Shown here one piece after another: positions 25,613 through 36,049 of a stretch of DNA of 64,000 nt. Position numbers and translations under genes: made by a program. The DNA lies in the NCBI RefSeq assembly GCF_024435355.1, contig NZ_JAMJWG010000006.1, positions 186,001 through 250,000 on the forward strand, read 5' to 3'. Within the stretch, counting starts at the first letter, position 1. The number at the start of each line of letters is the position of its first letter. The notes below the pieces were generated by a model. The model did no database searches. It was not told the origin of the DNA and saw nothing but the letters and a program-made list of their open reading frames with translations. The stretch is from Streptomyces odontomachi. Its GTDB lineage: Bacteria > Actinomycetota > Actinomycetes > Streptomycetales > Streptomycetaceae.

Positions 25613-26422
25613 TCAGGAACGCGCGTGTTGTTCCTTGTCCCACTGGGTCCGTGAGAGGGCGGTGGGTCTCGGGAGCAGGACACCGTCCACGTACAGGTCG
25701 ACGTGCTCGTTGTAGAAGGCGACCCGCCCCGCGACGGCGGCGCACGCCACCGTCGGGAAGTCGTACGCCCAGGCGAGGTCGTCGTGGCCGGCGGTCCCGC
25801 TCGCGAACGACCAGTACCCGCTGGTCCTCCCCTTGTACGGGCATGCCGTCACCGTGTCCGAGGGGCGCAGCCGGGTCCAGTCGACGTACGTGCGCTCCAC
25901 GTAGTAGCGGGTCGGCAGGCCGGTCTCGAAGAGCGTCACCGAGGACGGTGCGTCCGCGAGGACGGTGCCGTCCACCTCGACGCGCACGCTGCTGGACGAG
26001 CGCAGCGCGTCCACCCTCGTGTACGGGCTCCTCGGGTGCACGAAGACCTGCTCTTCCTCCTCGTACCAGGCGTCGAGCGCGTCCCACCGGAACCGGGCGG
26101 TGCCGAGGAGCTCCTCCGGGGCCCCCTCGTCCCAGACCCACGCCGCGCCCTCGCGGACCTCGGAGCCGACCCGCAGCGAGTGCCGCCGTGCCGGGCCGGG
26201 TTTCAGCCGGCCGGTGCGGCCGTCGTCGGTGAGGACGCCCTCGGCCAGATCCCGCAGCGGAATGCTGTACTGCGGATAGCCGGGCCACTCCCACACGTAC
26301 AGCGCGCGCCGGGTGTCGAGCACCCACCGGCCGCCGACCTGGGCACGGATGCGACGCGGCACGGGCTCGACGTGCCCGACCGGCACGATGAGACCCGGGT
26401 AGCCCGCACGTTCGTCCGCCAT
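25613..26422 (-). CDS. DUF427 domain protein (two copies)
   Basis: 269 residues. Two DUF427 units are visible. The first is RRIRAQVGGRWVLDTRRALYVWEWPGYPQYSIPL; the second begins VRVEVDGTVLADAPSSVTLFETGLPTRYY and continues into TACPYKGRTSGYWSF, with the C-P-Y-K-G motif. The family has a small beta-tent fold of unknown biochemical role and is common as single or double copies in actinobacteria. It stands alone here, between the PPOX gene and the PhoD-like gene on the same strand. Confidence 0.85.
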   Translation of the reverse strand: MADERAGYPGLIVPVGHVEPVPRRIRAQVGGRWVLDTRRALYVWEWPGYPQYSIPLRDLAEGVLTDDGRTGRLKPGPARRHSLRVGSEVREGAAWVWDEGAPEELLGTARFRWDALDAWYEEEEQVFVHPRSPYTRVDALRSSSSVRVEVDGTVLADAPSSVTLFETGLPTRYYVERTYVDWTRLRPSDTVTACPYKGRTSGYWSFASGTAGHDDLAWAYDFPTVACAAVAGRVAFYNEHVDLYVDGVLLPRPTALSRTQWDKEQHARS

Positions 26423-26531
26423 CGGCGATCACCTCCGTCCGCGCCGGCTGCACCGTCCGCACCGGCTGCTCCCGTGCGCCCAGTCTCCCCAGCGGGCGTG
26501 GATAGGACCACCACCGACGCGCACGCGCCGC

Positions 26532-28157
<1,626 letters not shown>

Positions 28158-28316
28158 GACTGATCGCCCCTCCTTCCAGGCGCGACGACGGTAACCCGAA
28201 CCGGTGAGGCAGGCGAGGGGCAGGGGGCGGGGATGCGGTGCGCATACCCGGGAGACCCGTCGATCACCGTGGGGGCGCGGTGTGGGGGACGCCGAGCCGG
28301 GACCGGATGGCGGTCG

Positions 28317-29174
28317 TCAGTGCGCGGGTGGCCGGGACGGGGCCATGGCCCAGCGGATGGTCCGGGTCAGGACCTGGCCCGCTGGGCGTACGGCGATGTC
28401 CTCGACGACGGGGAGACGGGGCAGCCGCAGCATGCTCCGGGCCCACGGCGGCAGCAGCGCGACGGCGTTCGCGGCCAGGCCGGCGTAGAACGGCCGTGCC
28501 GGCAGGGGCAGTGGGGGCCGCAGCAGCAGGAAGCGCGCGGCGGCGCGGGCCTCGGGGGTGACCCGCAGCTCGGGCCGGTAGGCCGCCAGCCGGTCGGCCA
28601 GCTCGCGGCGGTCGCGGGGTGCGTCGACCACTCCCAGGGCCTCGGCGACCCGGGCGGTGTCGGCGACGTACGCGTCGTAGCCGGTGGCGTCGAGCGGCCG
28701 GGCTCCGTAGCGACGGTGGGCGCGCAGGAAGCTGTCCGTCTCGGCGGCGTGCACCCAGCCCAGCAGGTGCGGGTCGGCCGCGTGGTACGCCAGTCCCTCG
28801 GCGGTCGTCCCACGCACCCGCTCGTGGATGCCGCGGACGTGGTCGACGGCCGCCTGCGCATCGTCGGCCGTGCCGTACGTCGTGACGGCGAGGAAGGCAC
28901 TGGTGCGCTGCAACCGGCCCCACGGGTCGCTGCGGTATCCGGAGTGGGCGGCGACGGCGGCCATGGCGCGCGGGTGCAGGGACTGCAACAGCAAGGCGCT
29001 GATCCCGCCGATGAACATCGAGGCGTCCCCGTGCACGGTTCGGATCGGGCGGTCGGGCGCGAACCAGCGCGGGCCCTCGGTGCCGTGGATGCGGGCACGG
29101 GTGGCCGGTCCTTCGGGGCCAGCGACCCGCTCGAACAGGGCTCTGCCCAGGTGCTCGCGCACATCCGTCAGCAT
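28317..29174 (-). CDS. Oxygenase MpaB family protein (DUF2236)
   Basis: 285 residues from ATG 29174; an in-frame GTG at 29210 would add 12 residues but has no ribosome site. The family signature is visible: an N-terminal VHGDASMFIGGISALLLQSLHP, then RLQRTSAFLAVTTYGTADDAQ, RGTTAEGLAYHAADPHLLGWVHA and RRYGARPLDATGYDAYV. MpaB-type proteins include a membrane-bound oxygenase of mycophenolic acid synthesis and latex clearing protein, which use a heme. Here the role is unknown. It is the last gene before the NRPS cluster and separated by 160 bases from it. Confidence 0.85.
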   Translation of the reverse strand: MLTDVREHLGRALFERVAGPEGPATRARIHGTEGPRWFAPDRPIRTVHGDASMFIGGISALLLQSLHPRAMAAVAAHSGYRSDPWGRLQRTSAFLAVTTYGTADDAQAAVDHVRGIHERVRGTTAEGLAYHAADPHLLGWVHAAETDSFLRAHRRYGARPLDATGYDAYVADTARVAEALGVVDAPRDRRELADRLAAYRPELRVTPEARAAARFLLLRPPLPLPARPFYAGLAANAVALLPPWARSMLRLPRLPVVEDIAVRPAGQVLTRTIRWAMAPSRPPAH

Positions 29175-29334
29175 CGTCGGCCACCACCCTCTCCTTCCAG
29201 TGTCCGGCACGCCGCGGATTTCGGTGTTCGGCCCGCCCCGGGTTCCCTCGTGCCTCGCCGCTCGCTGGTCACCGTGCGTTTCCTCGTCGCCGGTCAGAGC
29301 ACCCGTTCCGTCGGGCGCCGTCGACCCGGCCCGG

Positions 29335-32300
29335 TCACCTCCTGGCCGGCTTCCGGCCGGTGGCGGAGGACGGGCCGCAGGAGGCGGTGGACTGACGCGG
29401 GTTCCGGTCGGGCGCGGCAGGGGGCGGACGCAGGAGTCCCTGCCGGGTGAAATACGCGAGACACGGTTCGAGCAGGTCGGGGCCGATGGTCGGGCACATC
29501 AGCCCGGTACCGTCCAGGCCGCGTTGCGTGTTCGCCCGGTCGAAGACGTCCGGGTAGCGCCCCGGCGTCTCCCCCAGCGTGCTGTCCAGCAGCGCCACCG
29601 CCTGCACGGACCCACCGGCGCCGGGTACGGCGTCCGCCGCCGTGCGCAGGACGTGCCGCCACTGCTCGTACGGAACGGGAACGGTCGGGTATCCGAGGCG
29701 CTGGGCGTGTTCCAGCACGGCGCTCAGCTCGGTCTGCACCGGGCTGGTCAGGCTGTAGACGACGCCGTCGGCCCGCCCGGTGAGCGCGAGGTGGACGAAC
29801 GCGGCGGCGGCGAAGTCGACCGGCACGATGTTCTCGCGCAGTCCCTCGCCGTCAAGGCCGGGTTCGGGGCGGACACCGAGTTCCACGCAGGCCCGCACGA
29901 AGTGCCAGAAGGCGTCGTCGCCCCCCATGACTCCGGTCTGCGCGTGGCTGCCGATGCGCGACGGGCGGTACACGGCCGTCGGGATCCCGCGCTGCCGTGC
30001 CAGCCGGACGAGGCCTTCGGCCACCCACTTGGTCCGCACGTAGCCGTACGGGTCCAGCAGCGCCGGATCGCTGACCCAGTCCTCCGGAAGGATCTCAGGG
30101 TCGTCCTCGCCGGCCACGACCGTGCTGATCGTCGACACGTAGTGGACCGGCACGGTGCGGTGCCGGGCAGCCAGCCGAAGGATCTCCTGGACGCCGTTCA
30201 CGTTCGTGGGCCGCAGCGTCTCGTAGGACTCCATCAGGTTGACCCGGGCACCGTTGTGGAAGACCACGTCCACGGTCCGCGCCAGTGCATCGAAGCGCTT
30301 CTCGGTCAGGCCCAGCAGGCGCTGTGTCAGGTCTCCGGCCACGGCCACGACGCGGTCGCGCAGCCGGTCCTCCCACAGGCCGTAGGCGGTCAGCGCGGCC
30401 TCGATCCGCCGCAGGGCGGCGGTGTCGTCCGCTGCACGCACCAGGCAGTGGACGGTGGCGGAGGTGCGCTCGAGCGTCTCCCGGAGGACGAAAGCGCCGA
30501 GGAACCCGGTGGCTCCGGTGAGCAGGACGTCGCTGGGATCGGGCACGGGCCCGGCGATGGGGACCGTCGACGCTCGTATCTCGGGGTCGAGTCGGATCTC
30601 GCGGCGCAGGTCCGTCACGGCCGGCCTGCAGGCGGCGCCTTCGTCCAGCAGGGCGGCGAGCCCCGCGGGCGTCTGCCGCTCGAAGACGGCGGCCAGCGGA
30701 AGCCGGGCGTCAAGCCTCCTGTTGACGCTGCTGATCAACCGCACGGCCAGCAGGGACTGGCCGCCGAGGTCGAAGAAGCCCTCGTCCGCCCCGACGCCGT
30801 CCAGTCCCAGCGTCTCCTCGAAGGCCCGGCACAGTGCACGCTCCCGCGCGGTCCTCGGCGGCCGCCCCTTCGCGCGGGCGGAGAGGTCGGGCAACGGCAA
30901 CGCGTCGCGGTCCACCTTGCCGTTCGCGGTGAGCGGCAGTTCGTCCAGCGGCAGCAGGACACCGGGCACCATGGCGTCCGTGAGCACCGTCGCCAGCCGG
31001 GCCCGTACGTCAGCCGGCTCCGGGGTTCCGGTGTAGTAGCCGACGAGTACCGGATGCCCGCCGGGGCCGTCCGCCACGGCGACGACGGCCTCCCGCACGC
31101 CCGCGAGCTCCCTCAGCGCGAACTCCACCTCGCCCAGTTCGATGCGCCGGCCCCGGATCTTCACCTGGTGGTCCTGGCGGCCGAGGAACTCCAGCTGGCC
31201 GTCCCTGCGCCGGCGGGCGACATCGCCGGTGCGGTACATGCGCCGGCCCGGCTCGCCGCCGTACGGATCGGGAACGAAGACGGTCGCGGTGCGCGCGGGA
31301 TCGTCCAGGTAGCCGAGGCCGACACCGACGCCACCGACGTACAGCTCACCGGGTGTGCCGGGGGGAACGAGCCGGAGCCCGTCGTCGAGGACGTACAGGC
31401 GCAGGCCCCGCGTAGCGACCCCGATGGGGGCGCGGGTGCCCTCCGGGGGCGTCCGCGCGGTGATGAGTGCCTGCGCGACGTCGTCGGAGCACTCCGTGGG
31501 GCCGTAGCAGTTCACGAGCGGAACGTCTGGGTGGCGGGCCAGCCAGCGGCGGCACAGGTCCGCGGGCAGCGCCTCGCCGGTGACGGCCAGACGCCGCAGC
31601 GGAAGCCGTGCGGGCCCGCCGCCGTGCACATCCCACTGGTCCAGCGTCGTCTGGAGCAGGCTCGGCACCACCTGCAACACCGTGGCCCCCGTGGCGATCA
31701 CCTCGTCGAACAGCGCCTGGGGGTCCCGGGCCTCGGCCTGGCCGACCGCGTGGACGCGTCCGCCGAAGACCAACGCGGTGAGCATCTGCCAGATCGAGAT
31801 GTCGAAGGTCAGCGGCGCACTGGAGACGACCACCTCGGTGGCGTCGGTGATGCCGATGGCCTCGGCCTCGCCCAGCAGGTTGTTGACCAGGCCCCGGTGC
31901 GTCACCATCGCCCCTTTGGGACGACCGGTCGATCCGGAGGTGAACAGGACGTACGCCAGGTCGTCGGGCCCGTGCAGGACCGGGGCGAGGTCGTCGGGCG
32001 GGTCCACGGCGTCGTCCAGGACCAGCACGTCGATCGGGTGGTCGGCACGATCGGCCACCTTCTGTGCGAAGCCGGCGTGTCCGGAGTCGGTGAGCAGGCA
32101 CGAGGCGTGGGTGTCCGCCAGCCGGGCGGCGTTGCGTGCGGGTGGCGCTGCGGTGTCCAGCGGCAGGTAGGCGCACCCGGCGCCGAGGATGCCGAGCAGG
32201 GCGGTGACCACGTCGGGGCCGCGATCGGCGAGCACCGCGACGATGCCCGGCGCCGATGCCGCGGTGCGGCGCAGGCGTCGGGCGAGCGCGCTCGCACGGC

Positions 32301-33780
32301 CGACCAGGGTCCGGTAGGTGACGTCCTGACGGCCGCCTGTCACCGCCATGGCCTCGGGGCGCGCGGCCGCGTGTTCCCGGACGCGTTGCACGACTCCATG
32401 CGCGAGGTCCTGGTGCTGGGTGCGGTGTCCGTCGTGCAGGAGAGTGCGCTCTTCTGCCTCGTCGAGCAGCGGGAGCCGGGACAGCGGGGTGTCCGGTCGG
32501 CCGGTCGCCTCCCGAAGCAGCCGGGCCAGCCGCCCGGTCAGGTCCACCGCCGTCTCCCGGTCGAAGAGGTCGCGCGCATATCCCAGGACGCCCCTGAGAT
32601 CCGTGCCGGATTCGACGAAGTCCCAGTTCAGATCGAGCTTGACGGCGTCTGCGATGTCGCCCGCGAGTTCCGTGCACGCCACCTGGGGCATGCGGACGTC
32701 CGTGGCGGATCCGCTGTGCAGTTCCACCGCGACCTGGACCAGCGGGTTGCGGGAGTGGGAGCGGGCCGGGTTCAGCTCCTCCACCAGCCGTTCGAAGGGC
32801 ACGTCCTGGTGGTCGAGGGCGGCGATGTCGGTCTTCCGGACCCGGGCGAGCAACTGACGGAACGTCGGGTCTCCGGAGGTGTCCGTGCGCAGCACGAGCG
32901 TGTTGACGAAGAAGCCCACCACGTCGTCCAGCGCCTCGTCGGTGCGGCCGGCGACGGCGGTGGCCAGCGGGATGTCCGTTCCGCTGCCGAGGCGCGTGAG
33001 CAGTGCGGCGACACCTGCCTGGAGGGCCATGAACAGGGTGGCTCCCCCCTGCTGCGCCACCGTCCGCAGTGCTGCGGCCAGATCGGGCCCCAGGTCGAAG
33101 CGGACGGTTCCTCCGTGGTGGTTCGCGGTGGAGGGGCGTGCGCGGTCGGCCGGCAGCGAGAGCTCGTCGGGCATGCCGGCCAGCGCGCCGCGCCAGAAGC
33201 CCAGTTGCCGGCTCAGCAGGCTCTCCGGGTCAGCGGCGTCCCCCAGCAGGTCCCGTTGCCACAGCGTGTAGTCGGCGTACTGGACGGGCAGCGCCTCCCA
33301 GACCGGTGCCCGGCCGGTCTGCACCCGGGCGGTGTACGCCTGCGCCAGGTCGCGCAGCAGCAACGTCGCGGACCAGCCGTCGCTGACGATGTGGTGGGTC
33401 ACCAGCGCGAGCACCCACCGCGTGGTGCCGGTGCCCACGAGCCAGGGGCGCACGGGCAGGTCGACCGCCAGGTCGAAGGGCTCCACCTGGAGTCGCCGCA
33501 GCTCCTCGGCCGCGTCCCCGGGCGGGGGCGTGCGGACCGTGAGCCCCAGCCCGGCCTCGTCGGCGGGCAGCACGACCTGGTGCGGCTCGCCGTCGATGTC
33601 GCGGAACACCGTCCGCAGGCTCTCGTGCCGGCCGAGCACGTCGCGCCACGCCGCTTGCAGTGCCGGTACGTCCAACCGCCCGGTGAGCTGGAGCAGCAGC
33701 GGCGCGTTGTACGTCGCGTTCGGCCCCTCCAGCCGGTTGAGGAACCACAACCGTTGTTGGGCGTAGGACAACGGAATCAA
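29335..33780 (-). CDS. Nonribosomal peptide synthetase, C-A-PCP-Re (terminal module)
   Basis: 1481 residues from TTG 33780, preceded by GAGGAG at a 5-base spacing. Condensation domain about 1-440 with the intact HHIVSDG at 129-135. Adenylation domain about 455-955 with TSGSTGRPKG at 614-623, NCYGPTE, YRTGD and the A10 Lys955. Carrier domain about 980-1050, phosphopantetheine Ser1009 in GGQSLLA. Thioester reductase about 1082-1440 with TGATGFLG at 1088-1095 and Y1247-x-x-x-K1251. The reductase should release the chain as an aldehyde (two-electron) or alcohol (four-electron) with NAD(P)H instead of hydrolysis. The substrate pocket aligned by eye to GrsA reads D-I-W-V-A-T-C-D-D-K, which I cannot match to a known residue. 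It is the last gene of the cluster. Confidence 0.95.
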   Translation of the reverse strand: MIPLSYAQQRLWFLNRLEGPNATYNAPLLLQLTGRLDVPALQAAWRDVLGRHESLRTVFRDIDGEPHQVVLPADEAGLGLTVRTPPPGDAAEELRRLQVEPFDLAVDLPVRPWLVGTGTTRWVLALVTHHIVSDGWSATLLLRDLAQAYTARVQTGRAPVWEALPVQYADYTLWQRDLLGDAADPESLLSRQLGFWRGALAGMPDELSLPADRARPSTANHHGGTVRFDLGPDLAAALRTVAQQGGATLFMALQAGVAALLTRLGSGTDIPLATAVAGRTDEALDDVVGFFVNTLVLRTDTSGDPTFRQLLARVRKTDIAALDHQDVPFERLVEELNPARSHSRNPLVQVAVELHSGSATDVRMPQVACTELAGDIADAVKLDLNWDFVESGTDLRGVLGYARDLFDRETAVDLTGRLARLLREATGRPDTPLSRLPLLDEAEERTLLHDGHRTQHQDLAHGVVQRVREHAAARPEAMAVTGGRQDVTYRTLVGRASALARRLRRTAASAPGIVAVLADRGPDVVTALLGILGAGCAYLPLDTAAPPARNAARLADTHASCLLTDSGHAGFAQKVADRADHPIDVLVLDDAVDPPDDLAPVLHGPDDLAYVLFTSGSTGRPKGAMVTHRGLVNNLLGEAEAIGITDATEVVVSSAPLTFDISIWQMLTALVFGGRVHAVGQAEARDPQALFDEVIATGATVLQVVPSLLQTTLDQWDVHGGGPARLPLRRLAVTGEALPADLCRRWLARHPDVPLVNCYGPTECSDDVAQALITARTPPEGTRAPIGVATRGLRLYVLDDGLRLVPPGTPGELYVGGVGVGLGYLDDPARTATVFVPDPYGGEPGRRMYRTGDVARRRRDGQLEFLGRQDHQVKIRGRRIELGEVEFALRELAGVREAVVAVADGPGGHPVLVGYYTGTPEPADVRARLATVLTDAMVPGVLLPLDELPLTANGKVDRDALPLPDLSARAKGRPPRTARERALCRAFEETLGLDGVGADEGFFDLGGQSLLAVRLISSVNRRLDARLPLAAVFERQTPAGLAALLDEGAACRPAVTDLRREIRLDPEIRASTVPIAGPVPDPSDVLLTGATGFLGAFVLRETLERTSATVHCLVRAADDTAALRRIEAALTAYGLWEDRLRDRVVAVAGDLTQRLLGLTEKRFDALARTVDVVFHNGARVNLMESYETLRPTNVNGVQEILRLAARHRTVPVHYVSTISTVVAGEDDPEILPEDWVSDPALLDPYGYVRTKWVAEGLVRLARQRGIPTAVYRPSRIGSHAQTGVMGGDDAFWHFVRACVELGVRPEPGLDGEGLRENIVPVDFAAAAFVHLALTGRADGVVYSLTSPVQTELSAVLEHAQRLGYPTVPVPYEQWRHVLRTAADAVPGAGGSVQAVALLDSTLGETPGRYPDVFDRANTQRGLDGTGLMCPTIGPDLLEPCLAYFTRQGLLRPPPAAPDRNPRQSTASCGPSSATGRKPARR

Positions 33781-33965
33781 TGTCTCTCCTCACAGATCCG
33801 CGAAGCGGTTGCACAAGGAGCCGGCGGCACCCGGAAAAGGGCGGGAGGAAATCCATCGGCCGGTTTCTTTCCGGCTGCGCTGCGGCGGCCGCCCCCTGTG
33901 TCGCACCCTAGCTCCGCGGACACCGGGCGACGGGGCACGTCGACCGGCATCGCAGAGGCAGTTGC

Positions 33966-34523
33966 TCAGAGCGCTGGTTGGACGTCCGTGCGGCGCCAGT
34001 AGTCCCCGCCGTCCCTGCGGCCGAGCAGGCAGAGGTCGATCAGATAGCGCCGCACGGTGACGTGGTCCGTCTCGGCACCCTCGCACCACACTTTGAGCTT
34101 CTCGTTGACGGTCCGCTCGTCGTAGGTCCGCCCGACCTCGAACGTCCGCTCCACGAGGTGTTGGAGCACCACCCTGCGGCGGCGGAAGTGCGAGGGCATG
34201 CTGACCAGCCGGCCGTCCCGCACGAACGTGCGCAGCAGCGACTCCACGCGCTGGTCCGCGTAGCCGTGGCTCTCCTCGGGACGCGCGGGACGCGTCTCGC
34301 GGACGATCTCCCTGAGGTGATCGGTCCGGGGCCGGAGCACGCCGTCGGTCTCCGCTATCAAGCCTCCCCGACGCAGCCGGCGAAGCGCCGCGTTCGTCTC
34401 CTTCGCCGACGTGCCCGCTGATGCGGCCGCCTGTGCGGCGGAGGAGGCTCCGAGCACCACGGCGGAGAAGACCCGCAGCCGCGCGGGCTCGGCGAGCAGA
34501 CCGACAATTTCATCAGACTTCAT
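33966..34523 (-). CDS. DUF2087 domain transcriptional regulator
   Basis: 185 residues from ATG 34523. The N-terminal half (about 1-65) is an ArsR-like winged HTH (VGLLAEPARLRVFSAVVLGA, then TSAKETNAALRRLRRGGLI). The C-terminal half (about 100-180) is DUF2087: LVSMPSHFRRRRVVLQHLVERTF, then YDERTVNEKLKVWCEG and VRRYLIDLCLLGRRDGG. DUF2087 proteins are presumed regulators in Firmicutes and actinobacteria. It lies between the exporter gene and the terminal NRPS gene, on the same strand, so it may tune the 3' part of the cluster. Confidence 0.85.
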   Translation of the reverse strand: MKSDEIVGLLAEPARLRVFSAVVLGASSAAQAAASAGTSAKETNAALRRLRRGGLIAETDGVLRPRTDHLREIVRETRPARPEESHGYADQRVESLLRTFVRDGRLVSMPSHFRRRRVVLQHLVERTFEVGRTYDERTVNEKLKVWCEGAETDHVTVRRYLIDLCLLGRRDGGDYWRRTDVQPAL

Positions 34524-34694
34524 AGGCCTGCTTTCTGTCGAAATTGACGCATGTAAATCGCTGTGCGCACGATATCGTCGGCTCCGCCACGCCACCCGCT
34601 TTTCTTGTGCAGCCGAATTGTTGTGCGCCGTCCGGAACCCGACGGGAAGGTGCCGCGCTCGTCCGCACGCCGGCCGGGCACCGCGGCCGTGCGG

Positions 34695-35999
34695 TCAGTC
34701 CTCGGGAACGTCGCGCATGGTGCGGAGCGGCGAGAGGACGAGGAACAGGCAGGCGGACCAGGCGCCGAGCACGCAGACGAGCAGCGTGGCCCGCAGCCCG
34801 ATCCAGGTACCGAGCGCGCCACCGAAAAGTGCCCCGAGCGGGACCACCCCGAAGGACACCCACATGTTGGAGGCGTTCATTCGGCCCAGCATCGGCGTGG
34901 GGCAGATTCGCTGCATGTAGGCGCCCATGGCCGAGTTGTAGAGGACGGCGTTCGCGGAGAAGGCCGTCAGGCCGACCGCGTACAGCGTGACGCCCCAGCC
35001 CTGTGAGGCCAGCGGCATGAGCAGGTACAGGGGACCGGGAGCCGCCATGGCCACCCAGATCACCCGGGCGGAGCCGATGCGGTCGGCCAGCGGCTGGGCG
35101 ACGAGGCCGGTGACCAGCCCACCGACGGCGCCACCGGTGAAGACGAGGCCGACGACGAACGGCCGGGCGTTCAGGTCGTCCACGAGGAAGACGACCTCGA
35201 TGCCGGTCATCGCCATGACGAAGAAGTTGTTGGTGGCGCTGCATCCCAGGAAGCGGCGCAGAATCGGGTGCCCGAGCACGAACGAGAGTCCCTCGCGCAC
35301 GGCGGCGCGGAACGGTAGGCGGTCGTCCTCGTCGATCCGCGCCTCCTGCGCCTCGGTGCGGATCGCCGCTACGGCGCAGGCGCTGACGAGGAAGGACACC
35401 GCGTCGGCCAGCACGGTCCTGGTCGCACCGATGAGGCCGACCAGCAGGCCGCCCAGGGCGGGGCCGACCAGTTCGGCGGCGCCTTCGGCCGTCTCCTGCT
35501 TGCCACGACCCTCGACCAGTTGTTCGCCGGCGACGAGCAGGGGCAGCTGGGTCCGTTGGGCGACGTTGAAGAACACGGTGAGGACGCCGCAGAGGCCGAC
35601 GACCACATACAACTGTGCGATGGTCACGGTCCCCAGCAGGGCGGTGACCGGCAGGGATGCCGTCAGCGCCATGCGGATCAGGTCGCACACCACCATGAGC
35701 CGGCGCTTGCGCACCCGGTCGACGTACACGCCGGCCGGCAGTGCGAAGAGCACGTAGGGCAGCCACGCCAGGGCGGTGAGCAGGGACACCTCGAACGCGG
35801 AGGCGTGCAGAACGGTGAGCGCCAGCAGCGGAACGGCGACGCCGGAGATGCGGGTGCCGGTCTCGCTGAGGGTCTGGGCGCTGAAGAGCAACATGAAGTT
35901 GCGGTGGCGCCACAATGACCGGGGCCGCTCGTCCCTCTGCCGTCGGGCCGGCTCGGTGGCCGGGGGCGGCGCCGGCTGGGGCGTGGTCGTGTCGGTCAC
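34695..35999 (-). CDS. MFS transporter, probable product exporter
   Basis: 434 residues from GTG 35999, which lies 50 bases after the PCP-C gene; a TTG at 36089 would overlap that gene. About 12 transmembrane helices; loop VYVDRVRKRRLMVVCDLIRM is the MFS motif A region, and ISGVAVPLLALTVLHASAFEVSLLTA is typical of the enterobactin-exporter-like/MFS_3 group (EntS type). Within an NRPS cluster this is most likely export of the finished peptide and self-protection. Confidence 0.88.
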   Translation of the reverse strand: MTDTTTPQPAPPPATEPARRQRDERPRSLWRHRNFMLLFSAQTLSETGTRISGVAVPLLALTVLHASAFEVSLLTALAWLPYVLFALPAGVYVDRVRKRRLMVVCDLIRMALTASLPVTALLGTVTIAQLYVVVGLCGVLTVFFNVAQRTQLPLLVAGEQLVEGRGKQETAEGAAELVGPALGGLLVGLIGATRTVLADAVSFLVSACAVAAIRTEAQEARIDEDDRLPFRAAVREGLSFVLGHPILRRFLGCSATNNFFVMAMTGIEVVFLVDDLNARPFVVGLVFTGGAVGGLVTGLVAQPLADRIGSARVIWVAMAAPGPLYLLMPLASQGWGVTLYAVGLTAFSANAVLYNSAMGAYMQRICPTPMLGRMNASNMWVSFGVVPLGALFGGALGTWIGLRATLLVCVLGAWSACLFLVLSPLRTMRDVPED

Positions 36000-36049
36000 G
36001 GCGTCGTCCGTTCGGGGTCGGGTGGATGAGTGCGGGCCGTCTCGAGAAG

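Noticed and set aside
28828..34002. Very long open frame on the plus strand opposite the terminal NRPS gene
   Set aside because: It is antisense to a complete C-A-PCP-Re protein with all core motifs; its translation is Arg/Gln/Val-rich without family features, a typical effect of high third-position GC. The same applies to 39099-42032 and 46760-49933.
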